In this document: piece by piece, positions 26,671 to 36,072 of the stretch
How the letters are laid out: every line of letters begins with the position of its first letter
Numbering within the stretch: position 1 is the stretch's first letter
The notes under the pieces: generated by a model
The model's database searches: none
What the model was told of the DNA's origin: nothing
The model's input: only the letters and a program-made list of their open reading frames with translations
Position numbers and translations under genes: made by a program
Assembly: GCA_018449595.1 (NCBI GenBank)
Contig: JAAVUU010000001.1
Coordinates: 310,001 to 374,000, forward strand
Length of the DNA stretch: 64,000 nt
Reading direction: 5' to 3'
DNA from: Rhizobiales bacterium dw_265
Lineage (GTDB): Bacteria; Pseudomonadota; Alphaproteobacteria; Micropepsales; Micropepsaceae

Positions 26671-27654
26671 TCAGCGCGTCAGACTGGCTGTCGACAGCAG
26701 CGGCAGCGGGCCGCCGTTCGCATAAGCCGCGACCGCCAGCGCAGTACCTGCATAAAAGCGCCGCATCGCCGGCCTGGTCACGAAACCCAGATGCGGAGTC
26801 GCTGTAACATTTTCGAGTTGCGTGAACGGATGATTTTCCGGCAACGGCTCTTCGTCGAATACATCCAGCCCGGCGCCGGCGATCTTTTTTGCGCGCAGCA
26901 CGGAAACCAGAGCGCTCTCATCGACGATCGGGCCCCGCGACGTGTTTATGAGATAGGCCGTCGGCTTCATGGCGGCCAGTTCGGGCGCCCCGACCAGTCC
27001 GCGGCTCCGATCGCTCAGGACATAATGGATGCTCACCACGTCTGCCTCCCGGAAGAGCGCGTCCTTTTCGACGCGCCTCGCCCCCGCCCTTTCCGCGGCT
27101 TCGGCCGTAAGATTTTGGCTCCAGGCAACAACCTGCATGTCAAAGGCGCGCGCGAAATGCGAGATCCTGGAACCGATCTTGCCAAGCCCGACAAGGCCGA
27201 GGGTTTTGCCCGCGAGTGGCTCTCCGAGTGTATGCTGCCACTTGCCTTGCCGCAGCCGTGCGGCCTCGGAAGGGATATGGCGCACCGTGGCAAGAATGAG
27301 CCCCCAAACAAATTCCGCCGTGGAGTTCGGCGCAGAGGGTAAATTGTCCGGTGCCCTCGCCTCCAGTATCTGAATTCCCCGCGCCGCGGCTGCTTTGTAA
27401 TCGATGGTCCTGACATGATCATCGGTGACCACGATAACCTTAAGGGCCGGCAGATGATCCAGAACCGCCTTCGGCAAACAGGTTCGCTCTCGCAGGGTGC
27501 AGATGACGTCGAATGATTGCAACGTCTCGACAATCTCGGTGTCGGACAGGTGCCGATCAAATACCTGAATCTCGGCCAACCCTTTCACCGCAGACCAATC
27601 CGCAAGCGTCAACGCGCCGCCCGCATAATCATCCAGGATCGCGACTTTCACCAT
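26671..27654 (-). CDS. D-isomer 2-hydroxyacid dehydrogenase
   Basis: A 327-residue NAD(P)-dependent dehydrogenase. It has the Rossmann motif GLVGLGKIGSRI, the substrate arginine in NTSRGPIVDESAL, the conserved Glu in DVFDEEPLPENHPF and the catalytic His in TPHLGFVT. The family covers glycerate, lactate and phosphoglycerate-type dehydrogenases; the exact substrate is not evident. It begins 57 bases after the SDR gene on the same strand, so they may be cotranscribed. Confidence 0.9.
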   Translation of the reverse strand: MVKVAILDDYAGGALTLADWSAVKGLAEIQVFDRHLSDTEIVETLQSFDVICTLRERTCLPKAVLDHLPALKVIVVTDDHVRTIDYKAAAARGIQILEARAPDNLPSAPNSTAEFVWGLILATVRHIPSEAARLRQGKWQHTLGEPLAGKTLGLVGLGKIGSRISHFARAFDMQVVAWSQNLTAEAAERAGARRVEKDALFREADVVSIHYVLSDRSRGLVGAPELAAMKPTAYLINTSRGPIVDESALVSVLRAKKIAGAGLDVFDEEPLPENHPFTQLENVTATPHLGFVTRPAMRRFYAGTALAVAAYANGGPLPLLSTASLTR

Positions 27655-27711
27655 CTATTTCATTCCCATGCGGCAGATCGGTAACGCGATCCGATGGCGG
27701 AAGTACCAGAA

Positions 27712-28503
27712 CTACAGAGCAGCCTTGATAACGCCGCCATCAACGCGAAGCGCCGCGCCCGTGGTCGCGGAGGCGAGCGGACTGGCGACATAGGCGACCA
27801 TCGCGGCCACCTCGTCCGGGGTTGCGAACCGCTTTATCAAGGAGGTCGGCCGTACTTTCTCGAAAAATTCCTTCTCGAACGCGCTGAAGGACTTTCCTTC
27901 CTTCTGGGCCAAGGCGTCAACAAAGTCTTCAACGCCCCGCGACCTGGTCGGGCCGGGCAACACGCTGTTCACGGTAATGCCGGTGCCGGCAAGCGCTTCG
28001 GCCAGCCCCCGCGCGACCGCGACCTGCGCGGTTTTTGTCATGCCGTAATGGATCATTTCCTGCGGGATCTGGACCGCGCTTTCGCTGGATATGAAGATGA
28101 TACGACCCCAATCGGCCTGGCGCATGGCCGGAAGATACAGGCGGGCAAGGCGAACGCCGCTCAGGACATTGGCCTCGAAGAAACGAATCCAGTCTTCGTC
28201 CGGTATGTCCTCAAATGATTTGGGCTCGAATATTCCCAGGTTATTCACCAGTATCTCGACGTTCGGATGCTTTTGCGCGAGCGCCTCCGCCACGGAGGCC
28301 TTGCTCAGGTCTCCAGCGAAGCCGATAACGGTGCCGCCTGTTGCCGACTTTAACTTTCCGGCCGCGTCATCGACCGCGGCCTGCGATCGGCCATTGACGA
28401 TGACCCGGGCCCCTTCCTCCGCCAGTTTTTGCGCTATCGCGAAGCCAATACCGGCGGTGCTGCCGCTGACGAGCGAGAGTTTGCCAATGAGCTTGAGGTC
28501 CAT
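27712..28503 (-). CDS. Short-chain dehydrogenase/reductase
   Basis: A 263-residue SDR. The cofactor motif is SGSTAGIGFAIAQ, followed by NNLG; the catalytic set is Ser in ISSESAVQIP and YGMTK (Tyr and Lys). Length and motifs fit classical SDRs; substrate unknown. ATG at 28503 follows GGCGGGAAAC. Upstream is the SulP remnant on the opposite strand, so its promoter lies within old coding sequence. Confidence 0.9.
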   Translation of the reverse strand: MDLKLIGKLSLVSGSTAGIGFAIAQKLAEEGARVIVNGRSQAAVDDAAGKLKSATGGTVIGFAGDLSKASVAEALAQKHPNVEILVNNLGIFEPKSFEDIPDEDWIRFFEANVLSGVRLARLYLPAMRQADWGRIIFISSESAVQIPQEMIHYGMTKTAQVAVARGLAEALAGTGITVNSVLPGPTRSRGVEDFVDALAQKEGKSFSAFEKEFFEKVRPTSLIKRFATPDEVAAMVAYVASPLASATTGAALRVDGGVIKAAL

Positions 28504-28571
28504 GCTTGTTTCCCGCCGATACGACAATCCGACCGATATGTTAAAGAAGCTCGCAAAGGTCGCAAGCCGTA

Positions 28572-28887
28572 ATATCCAGACCGTTGCTAGCCAAGTTGTA
28601 ATCGGGGTCGGGGTTGGAACGGCCGCCACGATCCTTCTGCTTGGACGTGCGTGCCCTTTCCGGCCCGCCATGGTGATCGCCCTTGTCGCCGCGTCTGCCG
28701 TCACGGCGCTTTGGCGGCGGCCCGTTGATATCATCGCCAGTCGCTTCGGCGAACTGCCATAAATCCCTCCGACACCGCACTTGCCTCTGATCGTACCCGT
28801 TACAGTCCTACGTCTCCTAACCTTCGCCTTTTCCTTTGCGCTGATCGGTGCGTTGGAAACGCTGGTTTCCGCGCGGTTCGAGGCGAA
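28572..28887 (+). pseudogene. SulP-family anion permease remnant
   Basis: The plus strand encodes a decayed piece of a SulP transporter. VIALVAASAVTALWRRPVDI followed by IASRFGELP matches the helix plus SRFGGIP-type motif, then a TAA at 28760-28762. In the same frame it continues as IPPTPHLPLIVP and ALIGALETLVSARFEAK, the next SulP helices (ALIGALESLLSA in the family). Both ends are missing and no start is present. This is a relic of one internal segment, interrupted by a nonsense codon. Confidence 0.65.
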
Positions 28888-29072
28888 ATGCGGGCTTTTC
28901 CCATGTTTGGGCGTGCGCAAGCATGGAATGTGCCGGAAACAGGTGAGAACCTGATCCTGCTGAATTCCCACACTGCCCCCTTCCTGAACGTCAGCGAAAG
29001 GCCGCCCTCAGCCCCCGTTCAGCCACCGGAAGGCAATATCGCGCCAACGGTCAAATGAAAGGAGATTCGATC

Positions 29073-29345
29073 ATGAAAAAGTTCACGAAAATTGCTCTTG
29101 GCGCGCTCCTCCTGGCAGGCACCATCGCAGCCCCCGCCTCGGCGCGCGTGTTCGTCGGCCTAGGTGGGCCTGTCGCCTACACGGCGGGGCCCGTCTGCGA
29201 CCCTTATAGCCCCGCCTATAACGCCTACTACTGCGGCTACGGCCCGGCCTATGTGGGCGGCCCGGTGGTCGGGTTTGGCTTCGGTGGCGGCTGGCACGGT
29301 GGCGGTTTCCACGGCGGAGGCTTCCATGGCGGCGGTCACCGCTAA
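29073..29345 (+). CDS. Small secreted Gly/His/Tyr-rich protein
   Basis: A 90-residue exported protein: signal peptide MKKFTKIALGALLLAGTIAA with cleavage after ASA. The mature part is rich in Gly, Tyr and Pro, with two cysteines, and ends in GGGFHGGG-type repeats with His. AAGGAGA 7 bases upstream gives a strong start. A perfect terminator follows. The His-rich tail could bind metal, but no family is recognised. Confidence 0.8.
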   Translation: MKKFTKIALGALLLAGTIAAPASARVFVGLGGPVAYTAGPVCDPYSPAYNAYYCGYGPAYVGGPVVGFGFGGGWHGGGFHGGGFHGGGHR

Positions 29346-29360
29346 AGGCCTCCAGGCCTG

Positions 29361-29398
29361 AAGAAAGACGGCTCCGCGAAACCGGAGCCGTCTTTCTT
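29361..29398. terminator. Bidirectional intrinsic terminator
   Basis: AAGAAAGACGGCTCCG (29361-29376) pairs perfectly with CGGAGCCGTCTTTCTT (29383-29398) around a six-base loop. The arms end in T-rich sequence on both strands. It separates the Gly/His-rich gene from the convergent batD operon, serving both transcripts. Confidence 0.9.
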
Positions 29399-29451
29399 CT
29401 GCCCCCCTTCACGCGAGAAAGGCCGCCACCCCGTCGCGCTACCCACCAATC

Positions 29452-30921
29452 TCAGTCGGGATTAAGGCAAGCCAATTTTTGGTCGCGTCCATGGCGACCG
29501 GCGCGTTTCTTTTTTGATGCCGTCATGACGCGCCGGCATCGCTTCTTGAGATCCTCGATATCAGCCGGTTTTCCGGCATACAGAGCGGCTGAAATTCCTT
29601 CAACAAGCGCGTTGATGTCGTCTCTTTCGCTCTCTGTCGCGGACACGATGCGCGCCGCGAAAATCTTTTCCAAAGAGGCATTTCTTGCTGCGCCCCAATG
29701 TTCCTGCGCGTAGGACTGGAGGAACGCCTTCAATTCCCCCGGTTCGCGTGCATGCCTCAGCGCCGCCGGGCCGGCGGAATCAGGCCGCGACTTTTGAGGA
29801 CGCGGCATTGCCTTAAGAACCACAGAGCGGTCATTCCCCGCAAAGCGGCGTTTCCACAGCCAAGTCAGCCACCAGACGGCAAGGGACAGCAGACTGAAAA
29901 TCAGGGCGGCCCCAAGGATTTTCCAAAGCCCCGCCCTGACATTCGCAAATCCATTCGGCGGTTTCGATGGCGTCGCGCCACGCGGCATCCCCCGATCTCG
30001 CGCCGGATCGCCATCGTCATTGACCGCCCCTTGCGCTGCCCCGCCGGGAAGCACCTTTATGGAGCGCTGCGGCAATTCCGCCGTGGCAATCCTGTCGGTG
30101 ACCACGTTCCACCAGGAGACTGTAACCGTGGGCAGAACAAGTATTCCCGGATGCTGTGGAACCAGACTGAAACTTTCCGTGCGCCAGGCCAGAATTGCGC
30201 CTGTCTTGTCGATGGTCTGCCCCATTGCCGGCTTGTCGGCATAGACCCGGAAATCCCGGTGATTCTGCTGCTGCTCGACATCGGGAAGCTGGCTGCCGAC
30301 CGCACCATTCGCCGACAGCGTGATTTTCCGGCTGATCAGATCGCCCACGCGAACGGACTGCGCCGCGAGCATGTCTTCCGTCATTTTCAGCGATGCCAAA
30401 GGCAACCAGGGTTCCATTGCCGCAACGGCGGGCCTGACATTCAGGACGGTCTTGTTGCTGGCGACATCGAAAGGCTGGCCGCCAGCAAAGGAAGATATGG
30501 CGTTCATCGCCCGCAACATGCTCGCCATGAAGCCTCCCCCGAATGGATCGGAAGGCGCGCCATCCGGTGTTTCGATTTCGCCTTTCAGGACAACCGGCGG
30601 GATGATGGTCGGTCCCGACTGCAGGGGCGTGACGATAAAGTGGAAGTCGACGAGATTAACAGGGGCGCCATTTTCCATGGAGCGTCGAACTTGCGGTTCG
30701 CCCTGCCTTTCGATGATGGCGTTATCGACATGGAGTTCGCCCAGGGAAACATTCGATAAACCCGCGCGCGCTGTCACCCTGACGGTGTATAATAGGGACT
30801 GGTTCTGATACGGCGCCTCCGTACTGGCCGACGCCGAGATCGATACCGCGCCATCCCCGGCCGCGAAAGCAGACGCCGGCGGAAACAATAACAGCAGCGC
30901 AATGGCGAACCACCGGGTCAT
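29452..30921 (-). CDS. batD: BatD-like protein
   Basis: A 489-residue exported and membrane-anchored protein. Signal peptide MTRWFAIALLLLFPPASAFA, then beta-rich domains typical of BatD (TEAPYQNQSLLYTVRVTARA; FSLVPQHPGILVLPTVTVSWW), a membrane segment near residue 345 (ILGAALIFSLLSLAVWWLTW) and a cytoplasmic helical tail. BatD is part of the Bacteroides aerotolerance-type complex with VWA proteins BatA/B; the biochemical role is not settled. It is the last gene, 3 bases after batB, and ends before the bidirectional terminator. Confidence 0.88.
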   Translation of the reverse strand: MTRWFAIALLLLFPPASAFAAGDGAVSISASASTEAPYQNQSLLYTVRVTARAGLSNVSLGELHVDNAIIERQGEPQVRRSMENGAPVNLVDFHFIVTPLQSGPTIIPPVVLKGEIETPDGAPSDPFGGGFMASMLRAMNAISSFAGGQPFDVASNKTVLNVRPAVAAMEPWLPLASLKMTEDMLAAQSVRVGDLISRKITLSANGAVGSQLPDVEQQQNHRDFRVYADKPAMGQTIDKTGAILAWRTESFSLVPQHPGILVLPTVTVSWWNVVTDRIATAELPQRSIKVLPGGAAQGAVNDDGDPARDRGMPRGATPSKPPNGFANVRAGLWKILGAALIFSLLSLAVWWLTWLWKRRFAGNDRSVVLKAMPRPQKSRPDSAGPAALRHAREPGELKAFLQSYAQEHWGAARNASLEKIFAARIVSATESERDDINALVEGISAALYAGKPADIEDLKKRCRRVMTASKKKRAGRHGRDQKLACLNPD

Positions 30922-30924
30922 GTC

Positions 30925-32664
30925 CTACTGATGCTCACTGCTCTGACCTTCTTCGATCCTGAACTGATTTCTCAGGAAAGAACCAGAATCATTTGGCACG
31001 CGGGTCAGCCATTGATCGGCTTTGGCGTCCAGCTGCTTGCGCTGGTCCGCGCGGGCCGAGCGGCCACCCGGAGAGGCACCATTTTCACGGCCGGCGTTTG
31101 GCTGCCCCGACCCCGCCAGCCCGCCCGGCGACGACGGCTGTTGTGCATTCCCTGATTTTGCTTGCTGCCGCCCCTGCGGCTTGGCTTGGTTCGCGGCTTG
31201 AGATGGGTTCGACGCATTGCCGCGCTGGCCTTGATCCTTTTGTTGCCCGCCTTGCTGCTTGTTCTGATTCTTGGACCCGCCTTTGTTCTTCTGGTCGGAT
31301 TTATCGTCCTTGTTCGGCTTCTGATGCTGCTGTTCCAGCATTTTTCTCGCAATGGCCAGATTGTGTTGGGCGGGGACATCCCCTGGTCTTTGCTTCAGAA
31401 CCGCCTCATAGCTGGAGATGGCGTCTTCGGGCTGAAGCTGCATAAGTTGGGCGTTTCCCAGGTTGTAAAGGGCATCCACGTCATTGCTGCGCCTGGCGGC
31501 AGACTTAAAAAGTGCCGCGGCTTGCTTATATTTTCCGGCCCTGTAGGCCACGACACCGCGACGATAGTCCGTATCGAACTTTGCCAGCGCGTCTTTATAG
31601 TCCCTTTTGTCAAAGGCCGCGTCTGCCTGCTGGTTTCTATTGAGAAACAGCTCGACTGCCGTGCCGGCCTGGGCATGGGCGGCCGGAAGCAGTGTCATCG
31701 CCAAAATACCGGCTACAGCAAAAGCGGCATTTTTCCTGAAGAGCGGCAACAGCAATGCAAGCAGGGCCAACAACGGAATATAGAAGCGATCTTCCCAGAG
31801 GCGCACGCTCGTCGCCGTTATGCGCGCGCTGCCTTTCGCGGTATCCATACGATCCAGAATAGCGCGCGTATCGCTGTCGGAATAGTTTGCTTCGACATAT
31901 AATCCGTGCCCGGCGGTTGCCAGTTGCTGCAACCGGGTGGCCTGCAAGCCCGGAACGCCCGCCGCCGCACCGACCCCCATTGTATAGATTGCCGCATTGC
32001 CGGCGGCGCGCGCCAACCCTGCGAAGTCATCTTCCTGAAACGCGCCGTCGCTGATGACAAGAATGGAATTGCTTTTGCTGGGTTCGGCTTTCAGCATCCT
32101 TGCCGCCATCTCCAGCGCCGGTCGCAGGCGGTCGCCCTGCACGGTCACGAGAGACGTGTCCAGATCCGGCAGAAGATTCTCGATCGTTCTCACATCGTCT
32201 GTCAAAGGCGTTACCATGTGGGGGACGGCGGCATAAGCGATCAGCCCGATGTCTGCTCCACGGCTGAGATCCAACAAGTCCTGGATCTCCTGTCGCGCGC
32301 GCACCACCCGCGACGGCTTCACGTCTTGCGCATTCATGCCTTGAGAGAGATCAAGGACGATGACGAGGTTTTCCGCGGTCTTGAATGTCTGCTGCTCGGT
32401 GTAATTCCAGCTTGGCCCCGCCATGGCCACGATGCCGCACACCCACGCCAAGGCCCAAAGCAGGAAGGGCCGGCGAATGTTGCTCACCGACAAAGGCCGC
32501 CGCCTGATCAGGTGCGGCAACAGGTGCGGGTCCGCAAATCGCTCCAACAAATGAGCCGGCGTATTGGCCCTGTAAAGCGCGGCGTAGATCAGCATCGCCA
32601 GGGGAATAACCAGCAGTCCCCAGAGCCATGCGGCCTGTATGAAATGGAACTGGTTAAACGCCAT
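30925..32664 (-). CDS. batB: BatB/BatC-type VWA-TPR membrane protein
   Basis: A 579-residue protein. The N-terminus has membrane segments and a VWA domain whose MIDAS is altered: DLSQGMNAQD where DxSxS is usual. A second membrane segment (LLALLALLLPLFRK) precedes TPR repeats (YRAGKYKQAAALFKSAARRS; VDALYNLGNAQL). The last 150 residues are a low-complexity, Gln/Asn/Lys/Gly-rich stretch, then DQWLTRVPNDSGSFLRNQF. The architecture merges BatB and BatC. It overlaps batA by 11 bases. Confidence 0.88.
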   Translation of the reverse strand: MAFNQFHFIQAAWLWGLLVIPLAMLIYAALYRANTPAHLLERFADPHLLPHLIRRRPLSVSNIRRPFLLWALAWVCGIVAMAGPSWNYTEQQTFKTAENLVIVLDLSQGMNAQDVKPSRVVRARQEIQDLLDLSRGADIGLIAYAAVPHMVTPLTDDVRTIENLLPDLDTSLVTVQGDRLRPALEMAARMLKAEPSKSNSILVISDGAFQEDDFAGLARAAGNAAIYTMGVGAAAGVPGLQATRLQQLATAGHGLYVEANYSDSDTRAILDRMDTAKGSARITATSVRLWEDRFYIPLLALLALLLPLFRKNAAFAVAGILAMTLLPAAHAQAGTAVELFLNRNQQADAAFDKRDYKDALAKFDTDYRRGVVAYRAGKYKQAAALFKSAARRSNDVDALYNLGNAQLMQLQPEDAISSYEAVLKQRPGDVPAQHNLAIARKMLEQQHQKPNKDDKSDQKNKGGSKNQNKQQGGQQKDQGQRGNASNPSQAANQAKPQGRQQAKSGNAQQPSSPGGLAGSGQPNAGRENGASPGGRSARADQRKQLDAKADQWLTRVPNDSGSFLRNQFRIEEGQSSEHQ

Positions 32665-33664
32665 GGCGCGGCGTCCTGAGCATCGGCGACAATTCCATCA
32701 TCAGCAGCAGGATCAGCGCGATCGCGAGCGGGTAACGGTACAGCGGTCTGCGAATGGTGTAGGTGCGCGCGTCCGCGTTGGTTTTTTCCAGTTTGTTGAT
32801 TTGGGCATAGATGTTCTGGAGCGCCTGCGTATTCGCCGCACGAAAATAGCTTCCGCCGGTGGTGCTGGCGATTTTCTGCAGCAGTCCCTCGTCCAGGTCG
32901 AATTCCGTCAGCACTGTCTGGCCGAAGCCCTGGGGAAAAGGCGCAAGGCCCTTGCTGCCCACCCCAATCGTATAAATCCTGATGCCATATTGCCGTGCCA
33001 GTTCTGCCGCCGCGAGCGGCGGAACGGTGCTGGCATTGTCGACACCGTCGGTCAGCAGGACAATCACGCGCGATTTTTCGGGACGGCTGCGCAGGTTATG
33101 GACCGCCAGCCCGATGGCGTCGCCAATTGCGGTCTGGTCCCCCGCCTCTCCGACCGCCACATTGTTGAGCATGTTGCGTACCGACAGCGTGTCGAGGGTC
33201 AATGGTACGTGCAGGTAGGCGTTGGAGCCGAAGAGAATCAAACCGACCCGATCGCCTTGCCGCTGGCCGACAAAATTGCTCACGACCGATTTGACGATAT
33301 TGATCCGGCTGATCTGTTCGCCATTCTGCTGATAGTCCAAGGCCTGCATGGAACCCGACAGATCGACCGCCAGCATCAAATCATATCCGCTGGTCCGCAG
33401 CTGCGCGAACTGATCCACAAGCTCGGGCCGCATCAGGGCGCCGACCAGGCACAGCCATAGCAACGCCAGGGCAGGCAGATAAAGCCCGTTGGCCGGCTTG
33501 ACCGTCTTCTGTCGCGGAAAGATTGCCTTGAGGCGGTTGATGTTGGGAAAGAAAATTTCCGGCGCACTTTGTGCCGCATCGGTTCTCGCGCGCTTGCCCA
33601 GGGCGTGGACCAGAACAGGCAGAACCAATAAAACAGCCATCCAGGGCCAGGCGAAAGAGAACAC
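32654..33664 (-). CDS. batA: BatA VWA-domain membrane protein
   Basis: A 336-residue protein with an N-terminal membrane segment, a second near 60-80, a VWA domain and a C-terminal segment (YPLAIALILLLMMELSP). The MIDAS motif is intact: DLSGSMQALD, with Thr in DQTAIGD and Asp in LLTDGVDN. Bat proteins form a membrane complex linked to envelope stress; MoxR is their ATPase partner. The start is GTG immediately after the stop of the DUF4381 gene. Confidence 0.9.
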   Translation of the reverse strand: MFSFAWPWMAVLLVLPVLVHALGKRARTDAAQSAPEIFFPNINRLKAIFPRQKTVKPANGLYLPALALLWLCLVGALMRPELVDQFAQLRTSGYDLMLAVDLSGSMQALDYQQNGEQISRINIVKSVVSNFVGQRQGDRVGLILFGSNAYLHVPLTLDTLSVRNMLNNVAVGEAGDQTAIGDAIGLAVHNLRSRPEKSRVIVLLTDGVDNASTVPPLAAAELARQYGIRIYTIGVGSKGLAPFPQGFGQTVLTEFDLDEGLLQKIASTTGGSYFRAANTQALQNIYAQINKLEKTNADARTYTIRRPLYRYPLAIALILLLMMELSPMLRTPRHGV

Positions 33665-34138
33665 CTACTTCACCCATTTCTTGGCTGCGGAAATCAGGCT
33701 TTTCAGAGTTTGGGGGGGAATATTGCGCCCCGGCGGCGCGTAAGGCGCTTGGACCATCAAGACCGCGCCGGTGACCCAGTCAAATCCGCCGGGGTCCTTT
33801 TTGGACAGCCATCGCAGCCAATCCTCTCCCCAAAGCCCGGCGCATTCTTGCCGGGAATGACGCTGCATCGCGATGCGGCGCAAAAGCGTCGACAGGCTGG
33901 CCGCGGTCTCCTGCGCATTCTCGCCGGTCAGCCTCGCATCGAGCCGGTCGAGTGCCTTTCTCGCATCGCCCTTCCAGCTGCGCCAATACGCCCGGCGACG
34001 CCAATAAATCGCTGCCGCAACCAGCGACATCAGTGCGAGCAAGCCCCACCAGCCAGGGGCCAGCGGCCACCAGCTGATTTGGCCCAGCCCCCTGATATCG
34101 TAGAGTTGCGCCAACAGGTCATTGGGCGCGTTTGTCAT
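33665..34138 (-). CDS. DUF4381 membrane protein
   Basis: A 157-residue protein with one membrane segment (about 27-46, LAPGWWGLLALMSLVAAAIY), followed by a basic cytoplasmic helical region (RRRAYWRSWKGDARKALDRL). The position between DUF58 and batA is the usual one for DUF4381 proteins. Its ATG overlaps the DUF58 stop (ATGA). It is probably a structural subunit of the MoxR-Bat complex; function not known. Confidence 0.85.
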   Translation of the reverse strand: MTNAPNDLLAQLYDIRGLGQISWWPLAPGWWGLLALMSLVAAAIYWRRRAYWRSWKGDARKALDRLDARLTGENAQETAASLSTLLRRIAMQRHSRQECAGLWGEDWLRWLSKKDPGGFDWVTGAVLMVQAPYAPPGRNIPPQTLKSLISAAKKWVK

Positions 34139-35052
34139 CGCCTGCCGCTTCCGCCGCCCAGGCGCCGCAGCCCGCGTTGCAAATCCATATAGATGTCTTT
34201 TCCCGTGTGAAGATCGACGATGCCGATGCCCCGGCGCCTGGCGATATCCTCAAGCTGCTTGCGGTTTTCATTCCACTGTTTCTCGTAAGCGTCACGCGCC
34301 TCCTGGCTACCCGACGGGAACGTCAGCTTTTGTCCCGCATCGTCCGAAAAAATGATCGTGCCCATCGCCGGAATTTCGCGGTCGGCGGGGTCCTGGACCG
34401 CGACGAGCACGACGTCGCACCTGCGATGCAAATTTCCGAGCTGTCTTTCCAATCTCTCCATCGGCTCGGAGAAATCGCTTACGATGAGAATCAAGGCTCC
34501 CGTCGGCGCTCCGCGCTCAAGACGGGCGAGTGCGACTTCCAGCGAGACCGGCTCCTTGTGCGCGCCGGTTGCTTGCTGACTCAGAAGCGTCAAAGCCTGC
34601 CAGAGCGCCTGTCTTGACCGCCTGGGCGTGAAGAACTGCATGCCGTCCGGCACGTCCCCGAACACCATGCAACCGACACGGTCGTTAAGGCCATTGGCAT
34701 GCCAGCCCAGAAGCGCCGCGGCCCGGGCGGCCTGGACCGATTTGAATGTCCCGCGCGTTCCAAACCGCATGGAGGCATTGGCATCGATGCACAGAATAAC
34801 GGTGCGTTCCCGCTCCTCGACAAAAACCTTCACATGCGGCTCGCCAGTCCGCGCCGTCACGCGCCAGTCTATGCTGCGAATGTCATCGCCGGGCCGGTAC
34901 TCGCGCACTTCGTGAAATGCCAACCCTTGCCCCCGGAACGGCGACGTATGATCGCCCGAAGCGATGGCCGTCGATTGACGGCCGGAGCCAAGCGACAAAT
35001 GAGAGGCCTTGCTTTTCAGGCCAACCAGTTCGGCGAAATCGGGATATAGCAC
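34135..35052 (-). CDS. DUF58 family protein
   Basis: A 305-residue soluble protein with the DUF58 hallmark FHEVREYRPGDDIRSIDWRV and a VWA-like region with LCIDANASMRFG. DUF58 proteins regularly accompany MoxR ATPases. The start is GTG at 35052 with GGGA about 9 bases upstream. It follows moxR by 12 bases and overlaps the DUF4381 gene. Confidence 0.9.
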   Translation of the reverse strand: MLYPDFAELVGLKSKASHLSLGSGRQSTAIASGDHTSPFRGQGLAFHEVREYRPGDDIRSIDWRVTARTGEPHVKVFVEERERTVILCIDANASMRFGTRGTFKSVQAARAAALLGWHANGLNDRVGCMVFGDVPDGMQFFTPRRSRQALWQALTLLSQQATGAHKEPVSLEVALARLERGAPTGALILIVSDFSEPMERLERQLGNLHRRCDVVLVAVQDPADREIPAMGTIIFSDDAGQKLTFPSGSQEARDAYEKQWNENRKQLEDIARRRGIGIVDLHTGKDIYMDLQRGLRRLGGGSGRR

Positions 35053-35064
35053 CGCACAAGTCCC

Positions 35065-36072
35065 TTACGGCACTGCCACGACATCCAGCAGGCGCCCAAC
35101 TATGTCCCCGCGCGACACATTGTCGGCCTCCGCTTCAAAAGACGGCATGATGCGATGGCGCAGAATGTCGGGCGCCACGGACTGGATATGATCCGGCGAC
35201 ACATAATCCCCTCCTTGAAGCCACGCCAGCGCCTTTGCACAGCGCAGCAGCGCCAGTGTTGCCCGCGGCGAGGCCCCATGCCGTATCCACCCGGCCAGCT
35301 TGTCATCATACTTCCCCGGCTCGCGCGTGGCGCTCACCAGGGACACGACATACTGCTTCAGCTTTTCGTCAACATAAATTTCCGTGCAAGCCCGGCGTGC
35401 GGCAAAGAGCTCTTCCTGGGTACATACGGTCATCGCAGGCTCCGGCGCGGTTCTTCTGCGCCGGGTTTCATCGTAATCGAGAATTCTTCGTTCTTCTTCC
35501 GGGGTGGGATAGCCCACCACCGTGTACATCAGAAAGCGATCGAGCTGCGCTTCCGGCAGGTTGTAAGTGCCTTCCTGCTCGATGGGATTTTGCGTCGCCA
35601 GGACCATGTAAAGCTCGGGCAGCTTGTAGGTATGATGTCCGACAGTGACCTGCTTTTCCTCCATCGCTTCCAGGAGAGCGGACTGCACCTTGGCCGGCGC
35701 GCGATTGATCTCATCGGCCATCAGGATATTGTTGAATATCGGCCCGCGGCGAAATGTAAAATCGCTCTTCTCGTGGATGTAAATTTCCGTGCCGATCAAA
35801 TCGGACGGCAACAGGTCCGGGGTGAACTGAACGCGATGAAAGTCCCCCTCCATCCCCTCGGCAAGGGCCTTTGCCGCCGTCGTTTTGGCCAGGCCAGGCA
35901 TGCCCTCAATCAGGATATGCCCGTCGCATAGCAGGCATATCAGCATGTTTCGGATCAGCACATGCTGACCGATAATCCGGTGTTCGATGGCTTTCTGCAG
36001 ATTGGACAGTTTGCGCGGCTGCCGGGATGGCGCGACGGTTGACAGGTTTTCCAAGAGATCCGTTGCCTCCAA
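35065..36072 (-). CDS. moxR: MoxR-family AAA+ ATPase
   Basis: A 335-residue chaperone-like ATPase. Walker A is EGMPGLAKTTAAKAL, Walker B ILMADEINRAP, sensor 1 TQNPIEQEGTY, and the C-terminal lid has HGASPRATLALL. MoxR proteins act on VWA partners, here BatA and BatB. The open frame starts with TTG at 36072 and has no clear ribosome site; the true start may be a second TTG a few codons in. It heads the bat operon. Confidence 0.92.
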   Translation of the reverse strand: MEATDLLENLSTVAPSRQPRKLSNLQKAIEHRIIGQHVLIRNMLICLLCDGHILIEGMPGLAKTTAAKALAEGMEGDFHRVQFTPDLLPSDLIGTEIYIHEKSDFTFRRGPIFNNILMADEINRAPAKVQSALLEAMEEKQVTVGHHTYKLPELYMVLATQNPIEQEGTYNLPEAQLDRFLMYTVVGYPTPEEERRILDYDETRRRRTAPEPAMTVCTQEELFAARRACTEIYVDEKLKQYVVSLVSATREPGKYDDKLAGWIRHGASPRATLALLRCAKALAWLQGGDYVSPDHIQSVAPDILRHRIMPSFEAEADNVSRGDIVGRLLDVVAVP

